From assembly GCA_049941595.1 (NCBI GenBank), contig JBNFNA010000003.1, positions 280,177 to 344,176 on the forward strand: a stretch of 64,000 bases of DNA, written 5' to 3'. The stretch is from Pasteurella sp049941595. GTDB lineage: Bacteria; Pseudomonadota; Gammaproteobacteria; Enterobacterales; Pasteurellaceae. Shown here one piece after another: positions 54,210 to 63,899 of the stretch (position 1 is its first letter; each line of letters begins with the position of its first letter). Below the pieces are notes generated by a model, which ran no database searches, was not told the origin of the DNA, and saw only the letters and a list, made by a program, of their open reading frames with translations. A program made the position numbers and the translations under genes.

Positions 54210-55379
54210 TTAAAGATCGCTGCCTTTTAAATCTCTTGAATAGACTTTGTCCAATACATCATCAAGATTATTTGTAATGCGGTTCGCCAAAATGATATCG
54301 GCTTTTTGCTTAAATTCAGTAAGGTCTTTGACCAACTCTGCATCAAAAAATTTCTCATCCTTATATTCAGGTTCATAGACAACTAATTTCACACCAGCAT
54401 TACTTAAGCGACGCATAATACCTTTAATACTGGAGCTTCTGAAGTTATCAGAACCGGCTTTCATCGTAAGACGGTATACACCAACCACATTTGGCTTTTT
54501 ACTCAAAATGTCATTAGCAATAAAGTCTTTACGTGTTGAGTTTGACTGAATAATCGCACTAATTAAATTTTGTGGAATATTTTGGAAGTTGGCTAATAAC
54601 TGTTTTGTATCTTTCGGCAAGCAGTAACCGCCATAACCAAAAGATGGGTTATTATAATGTGTGCCAATGCGTGGATCTAAAGACACGCCATCAATAATTT
54701 GTTTTGCATCTAAGCCAAAGTTTAACGCGAAAGAATCTAATTCATTAAAGAACGCCACGCGAAGTGCTAAATAGGTATTTGCAAATAACTTGATAGATTC
54801 TGCTTCTGTTGGGTTCGTCAACAAAATTGGCGTATTTGGCTCAAGACTACCATCACGTAGGATTTGTGCAAATTTTCTCGCTGCCTCACTGTCATCCCCA
54901 ACTACAATACGCGAAGGGTGTAAGTTGTCATATAACGCTTTGCTTTCGCGTAAAAACTCCGGTGAGAAAATAATGCGATCGGTATTAAACTTCTTACGCA
55001 TTCTTAACACAAAGCCAACAGGGATCGTCGATTTCACCACTAAACAAGCTGTTTTATTTTGGGCGATTGCCGCTTCTAAAACAGACTCCACAGAACTGGT
55101 ATCGAAATAATCCGTCACCGGATCATAATCTGTTGGAGTTGCAATAATAATATATTCTGCTCCCACATAGGCTTCTGATGCATCGACTGTGGCGTGTAAT
55201 GTCAGTGCTTTTGTGGCTAAATACTCGCTAATTTCAGTATCTTGAATAGGTGAAATCTTATTATTAATCAGATTTACTTTTTCTGTTGATACATCCAATA
55301 GCGTCACATTATGTTGTTGTGCCAGTAAAATTGCGTTAGATAAACCAACGTAACCAGCTCCTACAATTGTGATTTTCAT
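54210..55379 (-). CDS. ugd: UDP-glucose 6-dehydrogenase
   Basis: Ugd (389 residues) oxidises UDP-glucose to UDP-glucuronate with NAD. The Rossmann start MKITIVGAGYVGLSNAILLA, the catalytic Cys in GYGGYCLPKDTKQL, FSPEFLRESKAL and ANTYLALRVAFFNELD are conserved. It is the last gene of a six-gene leftward operon with glycosyltransferases and an exporter, so UDP-glucuronate is probably a sugar donor there. No hyaluronan synthase or other capsule polymerase is nearby. A role in other UDP-GlcA pathways cannot be excluded. Confidence 0.94.
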   Translation of the reverse strand: MKITIVGAGYVGLSNAILLAQQHNVTLLDVSTEKVNLINNKISPIQDTEISEYLATKALTLHATVDASEAYVGAEYIIIATPTDYDPVTDYFDTSSVESVLEAAIAQNKTACLVVKSTIPVGFVLRMRKKFNTDRIIFSPEFLRESKALYDNLHPSRIVVGDDSEAARKFAQILRDGSLEPNTPILLTNPTEAESIKLFANTYLALRVAFFNELDSFALNFGLDAKQIIDGVSLDPRIGTHYNNPSFGYGGYCLPKDTKQLLANFQNIPQNLISAIIQSNSTRKDFIANDILSKKPNVVGVYRLTMKAGSDNFRSSSIKGIMRRLSNAGVKLVVYEPEYKDEKFFDAELVKDLTEFKQKADIILANRITNNLDDVLDKVYSRDLKGSDL

Positions 55380-55408
55380 ACATTTGCTCCTATATAAAAT
55401 TCAAGCTC

Positions 55409-57712
55409 TTATAAAATAAGAGTTAGCCTTTCCTCACATAATGAAAGTAACGTTTCTGTCGTATGTTTACGATCTGGAAACTGTGTACTGAGATAAATAT
55501 GACGAGCCAAAGATAGTAGTGTATAAATCTCAACATCTTGTAGATTCGTCGTTGAATTGCTCGTTAAAAAAGTGCCTAAAAACGCATTTTGATGGGCAGA
55601 TAAAGCCTCTTTATCTGCATATTTGCGGATTGCAAATTCTTGAATATGCGCTAAATAATTTCCGGCATCCAAAGCAGAATGCCCAAGAGAAGCTAAATCA
55701 AGATCTAAAAGTACCATTTGCCCCGGCTTGCTTGCGCACTCGAGGATTTGATCTTGATAAAAATCGCGATGTACTGGGACAAAAGGGAAATTCGCTAATT
55801 TCATTGCGAGCTTTTCGCAGCCAGCCAGCACATTAGCAATACGAATAGAAAATTGAGGTAATAAAAGTTGCGCTTGCATTAAGCGATCACGCAATATGTG
55901 AATCTCTTGTTCTGGTCCCCACATTGGTAAATCTATAAATTTTTCGACCGCACTTTTATGCAAGGCACAGATCGCCTTGGCGACAGATTCACCTAAAAAA
56001 GCTAAACGCTGATTTCCAGGCACAAGCACATCACCAATACAACGCCCACTGACTTTCATTTGCAACCACGTTTTATGGTCTGGCAATGTACCTAACGGCT
56101 CAGGCACACTGATAAGTGCGGTCTGATTAAATCCATTTTCCCAAAGGGCTTTTTGAATGTAGTAAGAACGTTTATCTAAACCCTTACTACGATATTTTCC
56201 AATAACACATTGCTTCGTATTTTCAGTAGTAAGTTGATATTCAACTAATGCTCGACGCTGCAACTTATAACGGATCAGTTTGGTCGACTCAAGCCTACCT
56301 TGATTCGTTTCAGGCAATACGGACATCAATAGCTCTTGCATTTGCGCTTTATCTGTCAACGTATTCAAAATAGGATCTAAGGCAAAATCAATGTGCTTTG
56401 TTGCAACCACTTTGTTGAAAAATGCTGAATTAACGAGAATTTGTTCTGCACGTTGCAATAACAATAAAGTGTGCTGTTCCCAATTGGGATGGCGTTTGCG
56501 AAAAGGTTCTGCCGCTAAACGTAAAATAGCAGAAACGACAAACCAGGGCAGCCCGTCTAAGTCAAGCTCGGTTTCAGTTTGATAAGCCTGTAAAAAGGTC
56601 GCCATTAAATTTTCAACTTGCCAAACCGGCAACGCCCCTTCAATGGCTTGTAGCTCTAATCTCGCCCGCATCGTTGCAAGATCAAATAATGGATTTCCAT
56701 TGGCTGAACGGTCCCAATCTAAGAGATAAAGTTCATCAGTGCCTTTTTTATTCTGACCAAGTACGACTTGATCTAAAGAAAAATCACCGTGAATCAGTGT
56801 AGAAATAAAAGGTTGTTCCGCTAAGCCTTTTGCCGCCTTTGATATCAAACTATCAAACCAGAAACTATATTCCGGTAAAATAATACCAAAGGTGCTTTGT
56901 ACGCCTTTTAATGATTGAATTTCATCATTAACGTCGTAATTTAAAGGGTGTTTATAAGCTACTTTGTGAACTTGTGCTAACTGACTGGCGACTTTTTGAA
57001 TCAAGCTTTCAGATGGAAGCATAGCCTCTTCAGGACACAAACTTTGTCCTTCTTGCCAATCTGTAATGACCGTATTAAGCGAACCTTCCACGCCGAGCAA
57101 TTTAACGTAACCTTGTGCTGTCGCGAATGCAGCTCCAACAAGCACTTTACTAAAGTCACTTTGTTTAATGGTTCTCACAACCGCTAATATTTTTTGATGG
57201 TGGCGGATTCTTGCCACTAAACGGCGCTCAGGTTTATAACGCAAGACATCAACTTGCAAGGCTTCATCTTCAAGCTCTGGCAGTGAACAAGCGCATAAAA
57301 TTTTATGACGTAATTTATTGTCAACAAGCCATTTTAAAGCTCGAATACCTCGATCATAAGCGGGATGAAATAAGATGATGCATAAATCAAAAATGGCTAA
57401 TGGCGCATTTGGATCGCCCTGTTGGACGAGTTTTTGCCTTTTCGGATTATTCCAAGATTGCTCAAATCGTTCTGGTGTTAATGCTTTGGCATAAAAATAT
57501 TTTTGCACGCCATCTTGCCATTTAACACGCACCGTACAAGCGCAGCTGTTTGCTGGTTTATAGCGTAAATATTGAATATCTGCTTGCACAATGTCTTGCA
57601 ATAGTGGCAATTTTTTCAAGGTGCTAAGTAGCACATCACCATCTAATAAGGCGACTAACCCCGGTAAAGCAGTATCCCTTGCAATAATATTCTTATCTGC
57701 ATTTGTCAGCAT
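55409..57712 (-). CDS. Tandem APH-like kinase of a glycan cluster
   Basis: This 767-residue protein contains two aminoglycoside-phosphotransferase/choline-kinase-like domains. The first has the catalytic loop HGDFSLDQ (308-315) and metal motif LDWD (331-334). The second has HRDFYQDQ (648-655) and LDLD (669-672). Each is preceded by an RYK-type strand: RYKPERR at 158-164 and RYKLQRR at 481-487. A third, RYKPANS at 50-56, suggests an extra, incomplete N-lobe. Family members phosphorylate small hydroxyl substrates. Here the operon context suggests a sugar, lipid or polyol acceptor in glycan assembly. The substrate is unknown; antibiotic resistance is unlikely. Confidence 0.75.
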   Translation of the reverse strand: MLTNADKNIIARDTALPGLVALLDGDVLLSTLKKLPLLQDIVQADIQYLRYKPANSCACTVRVKWQDGVQKYFYAKALTPERFEQSWNNPKRQKLVQQGDPNAPLAIFDLCIILFHPAYDRGIRALKWLVDNKLRHKILCACSLPELEDEALQVDVLRYKPERRLVARIRHHQKILAVVRTIKQSDFSKVLVGAAFATAQGYVKLLGVEGSLNTVITDWQEGQSLCPEEAMLPSESLIQKVASQLAQVHKVAYKHPLNYDVNDEIQSLKGVQSTFGIILPEYSFWFDSLISKAAKGLAEQPFISTLIHGDFSLDQVVLGQNKKGTDELYLLDWDRSANGNPLFDLATMRARLELQAIEGALPVWQVENLMATFLQAYQTETELDLDGLPWFVVSAILRLAAEPFRKRHPNWEQHTLLLLQRAEQILVNSAFFNKVVATKHIDFALDPILNTLTDKAQMQELLMSVLPETNQGRLESTKLIRYKLQRRALVEYQLTTENTKQCVIGKYRSKGLDKRSYYIQKALWENGFNQTALISVPEPLGTLPDHKTWLQMKVSGRCIGDVLVPGNQRLAFLGESVAKAICALHKSAVEKFIDLPMWGPEQEIHILRDRLMQAQLLLPQFSIRIANVLAGCEKLAMKLANFPFVPVHRDFYQDQILECASKPGQMVLLDLDLASLGHSALDAGNYLAHIQEFAIRKYADKEALSAHQNAFLGTFLTSNSTTNLQDVEIYTLLSLARHIYLSTQFPDRKHTTETLLSLCEERLTLIL

Positions 57713-57750
57713 ATTTGTACCTATATTTTAGCGAGATGATTTATCAAAAA

Positions 57751-59595
57751 TTAACTCAATTGCATTTTCCACCAAGTCGCATAGTTACCCGATTTTTCAA
57801 GTAACTGCTGGTGGTTGCCTTGTTCAACAATGACACCTCGATCAACAAATAGAATGCGATCAGTTCTTGCTGCGAGCGCTAAATCGTGGGTGATCATTAT
57901 CGTTGTGCGCCCTTTCATTAAATTCTCTAACGCACTAATCACTTGAGTTTCGCTTTCTTGATCCAATCCTACTGTTGGTTCATCTAAAATAAGAATTGCA
58001 CTTTTATTAATCGCTGCTCGTGCAATAGCAATACGCTGTCTTTGCCCACCTGAAAGCGACCCACCACGTTCGCTGAGAACAGTGTCATAGCCTTCTGGTA
58101 ATGCCGAAATAAAATTATGTGCCTGTGCAAGTTTTGCTGCTTCAATAATTTCTTCATCGCTAATATCTGTTCGATTCACCGCACCTAAGGCAATATTTTC
58201 ACGCACCGTTAAGCCGAAAAGTAAATTATCTTGTGGCACAATGGCGATCTGTCCACGCACACTGGCAATTTTGTAATCACGAATATCTTTACCATCAATG
58301 CAGATACGCCCGTTATCCACTTCATAAAGACGTAAAAGCAAACTGGTAATCGTTGATTTACCTGCACCGGAAGGCCCTACAATCGCCACACTTTCTCCGG
58401 CTTGAATTGTAAAATCCATATCTTGAAGCACAGCAAGCGAGTCACTGTCTTTACCTTTATAAGCAAAGCTCACGTGCTCAAAACTCACTTGGCCTTTCAC
58501 ATCAGATAATTCAGGGGCATTTGGCTTATCTTGGATATCAGGTTGCTCATCTAATAAATTCACTACACGCTCACCCGCCGCTAATGCCTTAGAAAGTCTA
58601 CCGGTGTACTTCGCATATTCACGCACTGGACGGAATGCATTATTGAGATAAGACATAAAAATAATCAGATCACCGGGAGTCATTTGCCCCGCTAAAACAG
58701 AATATGCACCTTTCAGTAACACTGCTGCAGAAACAAATGCCACGATCAAATCTACTCTACGCTCTAAACCCGCTGATAATTTTTTGGATTGCACATTTTG
58801 CTTGCGGCTTTCGAGATCGTCACCCACAAAGCTACGCATTGTTTCGCTTTCTAAAGAAAGGGATTGTACAGTACGGATCGAGCCAATAAACTCGGCAGCT
58901 TTCGCTGCTAATGCGCCTTCTCTTTTACGTTGCGCACGACTGACTTCGTGAATACGTTTACCAGATCGCACCGTGCTCCACCAAATAATTGGAATTGCGA
59001 GTAAAGTGACCGCACTTAGTTGCCAGTTGATGTATATCATCATACTGAACATTCCCACGAGGATCAGAATATTGGCTAACATCGGCATTAATGCGGTAAT
59101 CACCGCTTCACGCAACATTCCAATATCGTTGATTAAACGCATAGTGAGATCGCCGGTTCTGGCTTGCGAGTGGAAACGTAAAGACAGTCGTTGCATATGC
59201 GCAAATAGATCATTACGCACTCGGCTTAAAATTCTGCTGCCCGCTAAAGCCAGCCCTACAGTACTTAAGTAACTTGAGCCCGCCATAAATAATGCAATCA
59301 AAATCACAGCTGCGGCACAACCAAATAATAAATGTGTGGTATCTAATGAACTCAATAATGTTGCTACAATACCATTCGAGGAATTTTTAACGCCATCTTT
59401 TGCCACATCAACTACGTCTAGCAACACATAGTCAACGACAAAGGCTAAAGGTAACGGTTTGAGAAGGCGCATACCTGTTGCAATTAAAAGTGCACATAAC
59501 GAACCAAAAACGATCATTCGTTCAGGTCGAATGTACTCTTTCAGTCGATACGCCACAGACCACCAAGCGCCCTTATTTCCTGACTTGCTTCCCAT
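57751..59595 (-). CDS. MsbA-like ABC exporter, half-transporter
   Basis: This 614-residue protein has an N-terminal transmembrane domain with about six helices (residues 25-340) and a C-terminal ATPase. Walker A is GPSGAGKST (407-415), the signature LSGGQ is at 514-518, Walker B is ILILDEP (534-540), and the H-loop is ITHDLAL. The organisation is that of homodimeric type-IV exporters of lipids, lipid-linked sugars or peptides. Between glycosyltransferases, it most likely flips or exports their product. The extracytoplasmic loop after helix 2 is fairly long and polar (VDVAKDGVKNSSNG). Confidence 0.86.
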   Translation of the reverse strand: MGSKSGNKGAWWSVAYRLKEYIRPERMIVFGSLCALLIATGMRLLKPLPLAFVVDYVLLDVVDVAKDGVKNSSNGIVATLLSSLDTTHLLFGCAAAVILIALFMAGSSYLSTVGLALAGSRILSRVRNDLFAHMQRLSLRFHSQARTGDLTMRLINDIGMLREAVITALMPMLANILILVGMFSMMIYINWQLSAVTLLAIPIIWWSTVRSGKRIHEVSRAQRKREGALAAKAAEFIGSIRTVQSLSLESETMRSFVGDDLESRKQNVQSKKLSAGLERRVDLIVAFVSAAVLLKGAYSVLAGQMTPGDLIIFMSYLNNAFRPVREYAKYTGRLSKALAAGERVVNLLDEQPDIQDKPNAPELSDVKGQVSFEHVSFAYKGKDSDSLAVLQDMDFTIQAGESVAIVGPSGAGKSTITSLLLRLYEVDNGRICIDGKDIRDYKIASVRGQIAIVPQDNLLFGLTVRENIALGAVNRTDISDEEIIEAAKLAQAHNFISALPEGYDTVLSERGGSLSGGQRQRIAIARAAINKSAILILDEPTVGLDQESETQVISALENLMKGRTTIMITHDLALAARTDRILFVDRGVIVEQGNHQQLLEKSGNYATWWKMQLS

Positions 59596-59629
59596 TTTTT
59601 TGATCCTTATTTATCAATTTACTTGATGC

Positions 59630-60814
59630 TTATTTTTGACAAGCACGTGCAATTTCTAAAATACGATCGACAACAGACAACCAACTATGCTGCTGTTCTG
59701 CAGTCAAACGGGCCATCATACCTAATTTCTGTGCTTTGACAGGATCGGTAAATAATTGGGCAATCACATCTGCCATTTTTTCTGGATTATCAGGTTCAAC
59801 TAAAAGACCATTGTGATTATCATCAACAACGCTTTCTAAATGCCCAACGCGCGTTGAGATAATTGGCAAACCTGCCGCCATATATTCATAAATTTTCAGT
59901 GGTGAAAAATAGAATTGTTCCATATAAGGATAAGGCGCAACTGCCACATCCATTTTTGCTAACCACTGAGGCACATCTTCCGGCAAAATTGCGCCAGTAA
60001 ACTGCACATATTCAGCCAGTCCTAATTTTGTGATTTCTTCATTAAGCACGTCATATTGCGGACCATCGCCAACAATCAGTAAACGGGTGTTATAACCTCG
60101 TTTTCTTAAAATAGACCACGCCTGAACTAAGACAGAAACACCGTGCCAAGGTTTAAGTGTGCCCAAAAAACCGACAACAGGAACATTCATTTCACCCAAA
60201 TCAACTGCGGTATTTAAACGTTTTGCATTTTCTTCTGCGGCGGGTGCAAAGCGAACTAGATCAACACCATTGGCAATCACGTGAACTTTGCCTCTTGCTT
60301 TTTCAAAGCTTTCAAGATAATGCTTAACGCCCGGTGAAACCGCAACCATTGCATCTGCATTAGAGAAGACATATTCCGCCACTGCTTGAGCTTCGTCTTC
60401 TAAAGGGAGCTCACGGTGCTTTTTCTGCTCTTCAATTAAAGGCGCATTCACTTCTAAAATTGACACACATTGATGTTTTTTAGCAAATGCGATCCCACCG
60501 CGGCTCCATAAAGAATAACGTTCATAGACAAGATCAAATGGTCCTGAGTCCGCTAAGATTTTTTCTAAACCTTCATTAGCCGCTAATGCAGCACGCGCGC
60601 GATCTTCGACAGAATGATTAGATAATGTTGGTAATGAATGAACTTGGATGCCTTTCAGTTCCTCAGGCACTTCGCCCCCTAATCGTTGAGCAAATAAAAT
60701 GACCTCTAAACCTCGCTTGAGCATCCCTTTGATGACTTCTTGCACGTGAACTGATGCACCTTTTGTTCCAAAAACAGGAATACCTGGATCTGCACAAATA
60801 TAAGCTACTCGCAT
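59630..60814 (-). CDS. Glycosyltransferase family 4 (first)
   Basis: This 394-residue GT-B enzyme starts MRVAYICADPGIPVFGTKGA followed by SVHVQEVIKGM, typical of GT4 acceptor-side domains. The donor domain carries VVGFLGTLKPWHGV, LLIVGDGP, and the E-x7-E-type region FSPLKIYEYMAAGLPIIST, ending near TAEQQHSW. It retains the configuration of a nucleotide sugar. Donor and acceptor are not predictable from sequence. It is the fourth gene of the operon, 34 bp upstream of the ABC exporter gene. Confidence 0.88.
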   Translation of the reverse strand: MRVAYICADPGIPVFGTKGASVHVQEVIKGMLKRGLEVILFAQRLGGEVPEELKGIQVHSLPTLSNHSVEDRARAALAANEGLEKILADSGPFDLVYERYSLWSRGGIAFAKKHQCVSILEVNAPLIEEQKKHRELPLEDEAQAVAEYVFSNADAMVAVSPGVKHYLESFEKARGKVHVIANGVDLVRFAPAAEENAKRLNTAVDLGEMNVPVVGFLGTLKPWHGVSVLVQAWSILRKRGYNTRLLIVGDGPQYDVLNEEITKLGLAEYVQFTGAILPEDVPQWLAKMDVAVAPYPYMEQFYFSPLKIYEYMAAGLPIISTRVGHLESVVDDNHNGLLVEPDNPEKMADVIAQLFTDPVKAQKLGMMARLTAEQQHSWLSVVDRILEIARACQK

Positions 60815-60870
60815 AATTTTTCCCTTCTATCTGATACTAAATTTAATTTGCAAAATGACGTTAGTAGGGC

Positions 60871-62094
60871 TTACTTATTAATTGCCGCACTAAATAATTG
60901 TTGCAATACTGCAACGTTTTTATCCTCATCATATTCACGCTCAATTAATGCTCGTGAATTGAGAGACAAGGTTTTGCAAAGTTCAGGATCATCAAGTAAG
61001 CGTTCAATTGCATCAGCTAACGCTTCAGGATCATTTGGCGGTACACATAAACCCGTCACACCATCTTGTACTAATTCAGGAATGCCAGCGACTTGTGTGG
61101 AAATAACTGGAGTACCTAACGCCATTGATTCTAATAAAACAGTCGGTAAGCCATCTCTATCGCCGTCTTCACTGATAACACTTGGTGCAATCATCATATT
61201 TGCAGACTTCATAAATTTGATAATTTCAGGCTGAGGCATTGGACCTACCATATCAATAACATCTTGGATATTGAGACGTTCAATTTGCTCAAGTAATTGT
61301 CCACGCAATCCGCCGTCGCCCACTAACGTGCAGCGCATTGAGACGCCACGTTGTTTCAAAATAGCGAGCGCATCTAATAGGACACTAAAGCCTTTCTTCG
61401 CAACTAAGCGTCCAACAGAAAGAATATGATGATTATTTTGAGTAAAAGGTTGATAAGGGAATTTGCGTAGATCCATTCCGTTATAAATTCTGACCGCACT
61501 TTTCGCATCATTGCCATATTGCTCACGCAAATACGCAAGGTTGTAATCAGATACGGTTACAGTTGCGGATGCATCTCGCATTTTTTGCCCAAGCTCAGTC
61601 GATTCTTCATACTGGAAATAAATATCTTTAGCATGAGCAGTGAAGGTGTAAGTAATATCAGCAAAAATTGCCGCTTGTCTTGCAACCGTCGTTGCTTGCG
61701 TACCAAAGTGTGCGTGTAGGTGTTGAATACCACGTTTTTTTATTTCTAACGCAAGCAAAACACTCTGAGCAACTTCGTGAACGGTGCCTTTTGCTTTTTC
61801 TAATTTAGGAGCAAAATTAGAGAGTTTAGTAAACCCTTCATTAAGCAACGCCCAAAATGTTTCTGTATTGCGTTGTTTGTCAGTAAGACGGCTTACTGGA
61901 GCACGCACTTGAGAGATCCCATCTTGGAAATGAGTTTCCATTACTGGACCTAAGGCAAAAATATCAATTTTTATACCCGCTCTTTCGTGAGCGAGAATTT
62001 CATTAACAACAAAGGTTTCTGAGAAACGTGGATAACGTTTTAACACGTAGCCGATATACATAGGCTTTAATTCGCTTAAAGTCATTTTTTCCAT
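60871..62094 (-). CDS. Glycosyltransferase family 4 (second, WcaL/AmsK-like)
   Basis: This 407-residue GT4 enzyme opens with the motif VLKRYPRFSETFVVNEI, seen in WcaL/AmsK-type exopolysaccharide transferases. HLHAHFGTQATTVARQAA, SVGRLVAKKGFSVLLDAL and DRDGLPTVLLESMALGTPVI follow, with the donor-site glutamate. I use ATG 62094 after GGAG rather than an upstream in-frame TTG. It probably adds one sugar to a lipid-linked or oligosaccharide acceptor. Confidence 0.88.
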   Translation of the reverse strand: MEKMTLSELKPMYIGYVLKRYPRFSETFVVNEILAHERAGIKIDIFALGPVMETHFQDGISQVRAPVSRLTDKQRNTETFWALLNEGFTKLSNFAPKLEKAKGTVHEVAQSVLLALEIKKRGIQHLHAHFGTQATTVARQAAIFADITYTFTAHAKDIYFQYEESTELGQKMRDASATVTVSDYNLAYLREQYGNDAKSAVRIYNGMDLRKFPYQPFTQNNHHILSVGRLVAKKGFSVLLDALAILKQRGVSMRCTLVGDGGLRGQLLEQIERLNIQDVIDMVGPMPQPEIIKFMKSANMMIAPSVISEDGDRDGLPTVLLESMALGTPVISTQVAGIPELVQDGVTGLCVPPNDPEALADAIERLLDDPELCKTLSLNSRALIEREYDEDKNVAVLQQLFSAAINK

Positions 62095-62126
62095 AATTAG
62101 CTCCAAAAATAAGTTGGATAAATAAA

Positions 62127-63326
62127 TTAAGAAGATTGTCTTTTGTTTACGATGTCTCGGACTTGCTCAACGACGTTATCCAATCCATTAAACCTTAATA
62201 CATCCCTTGCATTACGTTGTTTTTTCTGCCCTAGCATCCAAGAGGAAAGGGCTTCAGGCGTGAGCGAATCAGGATGTAAACAATCAATAATGCCCATCTC
62301 GGCTAATCGAGAAGCGCGTATCCATTGCTCTTTTCTTGGAGAAATTCGTGGTACAATCAGCGCACGCTCATTGAAAGAAAGAATTTCAGTGACCGTATTG
62401 TATCCACCCATTGAGATGATGCATTCTGCTTCCTGCATCAATTTGAGAGGTTCTGCAACAAAATCAACGACGTGAATTTCTGGACGTTTTTCAATCATAT
62501 CGTGAATTTGTTTACGTTGTGCTTCTGGCATCAATGCACCAGTAATTAGCAAACCATTCCAACCTTTTGGTAATTCAGCTTGCATAAATGTTTTGGCAAG
62601 TTCAAATCCATCTTGCCCACCGCCTACAACACAAAGTGCGTAGGGGTATTCAACACTTGATGAAATCACCGTATCTAAACCGTGGTTTTCCATCCGGCGA
62701 GTTTGATCCAAATAACCTACATATTGTAGCTTCTCTTTGATATCTTCATCGAGATTATATTCTTTAACAAAATCAAATAGGTGTGGATCACCATATACCC
62801 AGATGCTATCAAAATATAAACGAATGATTTCGAGATTTTTCAATTTTTTCCATTGTGCGATCACCGCTTCCGGCTCATCAATGATGTCACGCAATCCTAA
62901 AACAATATGCGTACCTCGGCTCGCCAAAACAGGTAAAATCGTGTCTAATTCATTCATCGCACCACGAGGCACATTATCAACCACCAGAATATCTGGCTCA
63001 AATAGATCTAACGTTGAATAAATTATCTGTCTGCGGACTTCAACTAAACGATCAATATCTTTACCTAAAGAGTTAGGAATGTATTTGCCTTCAGAGGTTT
63101 TGAAATAGCTTGGCATAGTCACGGTATCGGCTCCTTTTGGTAGCTTAAAAGCACCGGACTCCCTTACTCCAGAAAGTAACAGAATTTCTGTATTTGGACA
63201 GGTTTGTAAAACTGACTGAGCAAGCAACATATTGCGACGAATATGTCCCAGCCCCATAGTATCGTGAGAATAAAACGCAATTCGCGATGTTTCTAAGCAA
63301 TCGCAATTTTTGAGTAAGTCTTGCAT
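62127..63326 (-). CDS. MurG/GT28-like predicted glycosyltransferase
   Basis: This 399-residue GT-B protein starts with RIAFYSHDTMGLGHIRRNM, a Gly-His motif seen in MurG, UGT and COG4671 predicted glycosyltransferases. A C-terminal block VVGGGQDGFELAK, ECIISMGGYNTVTEILSF and RISPRKEQWIRASRLAEMG resembles the GT28 UDP-sugar-binding region. It is the first gene of the six-gene operon and may perform the priming step. The N-terminus has a Cys pair (NCDCLE). The substrate is unknown. Confidence 0.82.
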   Translation of the reverse strand: MQDLLKNCDCLETSRIAFYSHDTMGLGHIRRNMLLAQSVLQTCPNTEILLLSGVRESGAFKLPKGADTVTMPSYFKTSEGKYIPNSLGKDIDRLVEVRRQIIYSTLDLFEPDILVVDNVPRGAMNELDTILPVLASRGTHIVLGLRDIIDEPEAVIAQWKKLKNLEIIRLYFDSIWVYGDPHLFDFVKEYNLDEDIKEKLQYVGYLDQTRRMENHGLDTVISSSVEYPYALCVVGGGQDGFELAKTFMQAELPKGWNGLLITGALMPEAQRKQIHDMIEKRPEIHVVDFVAEPLKLMQEAECIISMGGYNTVTEILSFNERALIVPRISPRKEQWIRASRLAEMGIIDCLHPDSLTPEALSSWMLGQKKQRNARDVLRFNGLDNVVEQVRDIVNKRQSS

Positions 63327-63849
63327 ACTTGATCTTCTCTTTTGTTCCTAATGTAAACTAAGCCTGACAATAAAATAAAAACGTAAATAAAAATAATTTT
63401 AATTGGATAGATATTATCCTGACAAAGTATAAAAAGAAAGCAAGAAAGCCGTTTTAAGTTCACTTTTCGACCAATCGGAAGGCTAAAAAAATTTCTTAAA
63501 AGGTAGAAGAATATTAGAGTATTTTTTAATAAAAATTGATGCTAACAAATTTATAAAAAATATATCAAAAGAAGAAATAATCACTGTGTATTTGTAAATA
63601 TTGAGCAAAATATAGTTAAATCATATTTCAATTGGAGTAAATCTAATTCAGAAAAGATTAAATCAAACAGCAAAAATAAATTAAAGTTAAAAAAAGACAT
63701 CGGAGAAAATAAGTTAATTATTTGTATTTTTTTGTTAAGAAAATATTAATAAAATAAAATTTGTTAATATTTATTACATAAATAGATATAAGATTATTAT
63801 ATAGAAATTAAAATAACTAAACATATAGCTTTAATATATTAAACTTTCT
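63327..63849. other. Very AT-rich non-coding region upstream of the glycan operon
   Basis: These roughly 520 bases have long A/T runs and no open frame I can support on either strand. They should contain the promoter and possibly a long leader of the leftward operon. Several TATAAT-like sequences exist, but none stands out. The composition is clearly more AT-rich than neighbouring genes. Confidence 0.55.
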
Positions 63850-63850
63850 A

Positions 63851-63892
63851 AAAAAAGACCGCACTTCAACTTAAAGTGCGGTCTTTTTTTCT
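63851..63892. terminator. Terminator made of an inverted uptake-signal pair
   Basis: AAAAAAGACCGCACTT (63851-63866) and AAGTGCGGTCTTTTTT (63874-63889) form a perfect 16-bp stem with a 7-base loop. Both arms are full uptake signals. It most likely ends the leftward gene at the right edge. Confidence 0.88.
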
Positions 63893-63899
63893 CCCTTTT

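Noticed and set aside
55409..57712. Annotation of the APH-like protein as antibiotic resistance.
   Set aside because: It is twice the usual size with duplicated domains and sits in a glycan operon; nothing points to drug phosphorylation.
54210..63326. Interpretation of the ugd operon as a hyaluronan-type or KpsMT-type capsule locus.
   Set aside because: No hyaluronan synthase, Hex/Kps exporters, Wza/Wzc or polymerase is present, and the exporter is MsbA-like.
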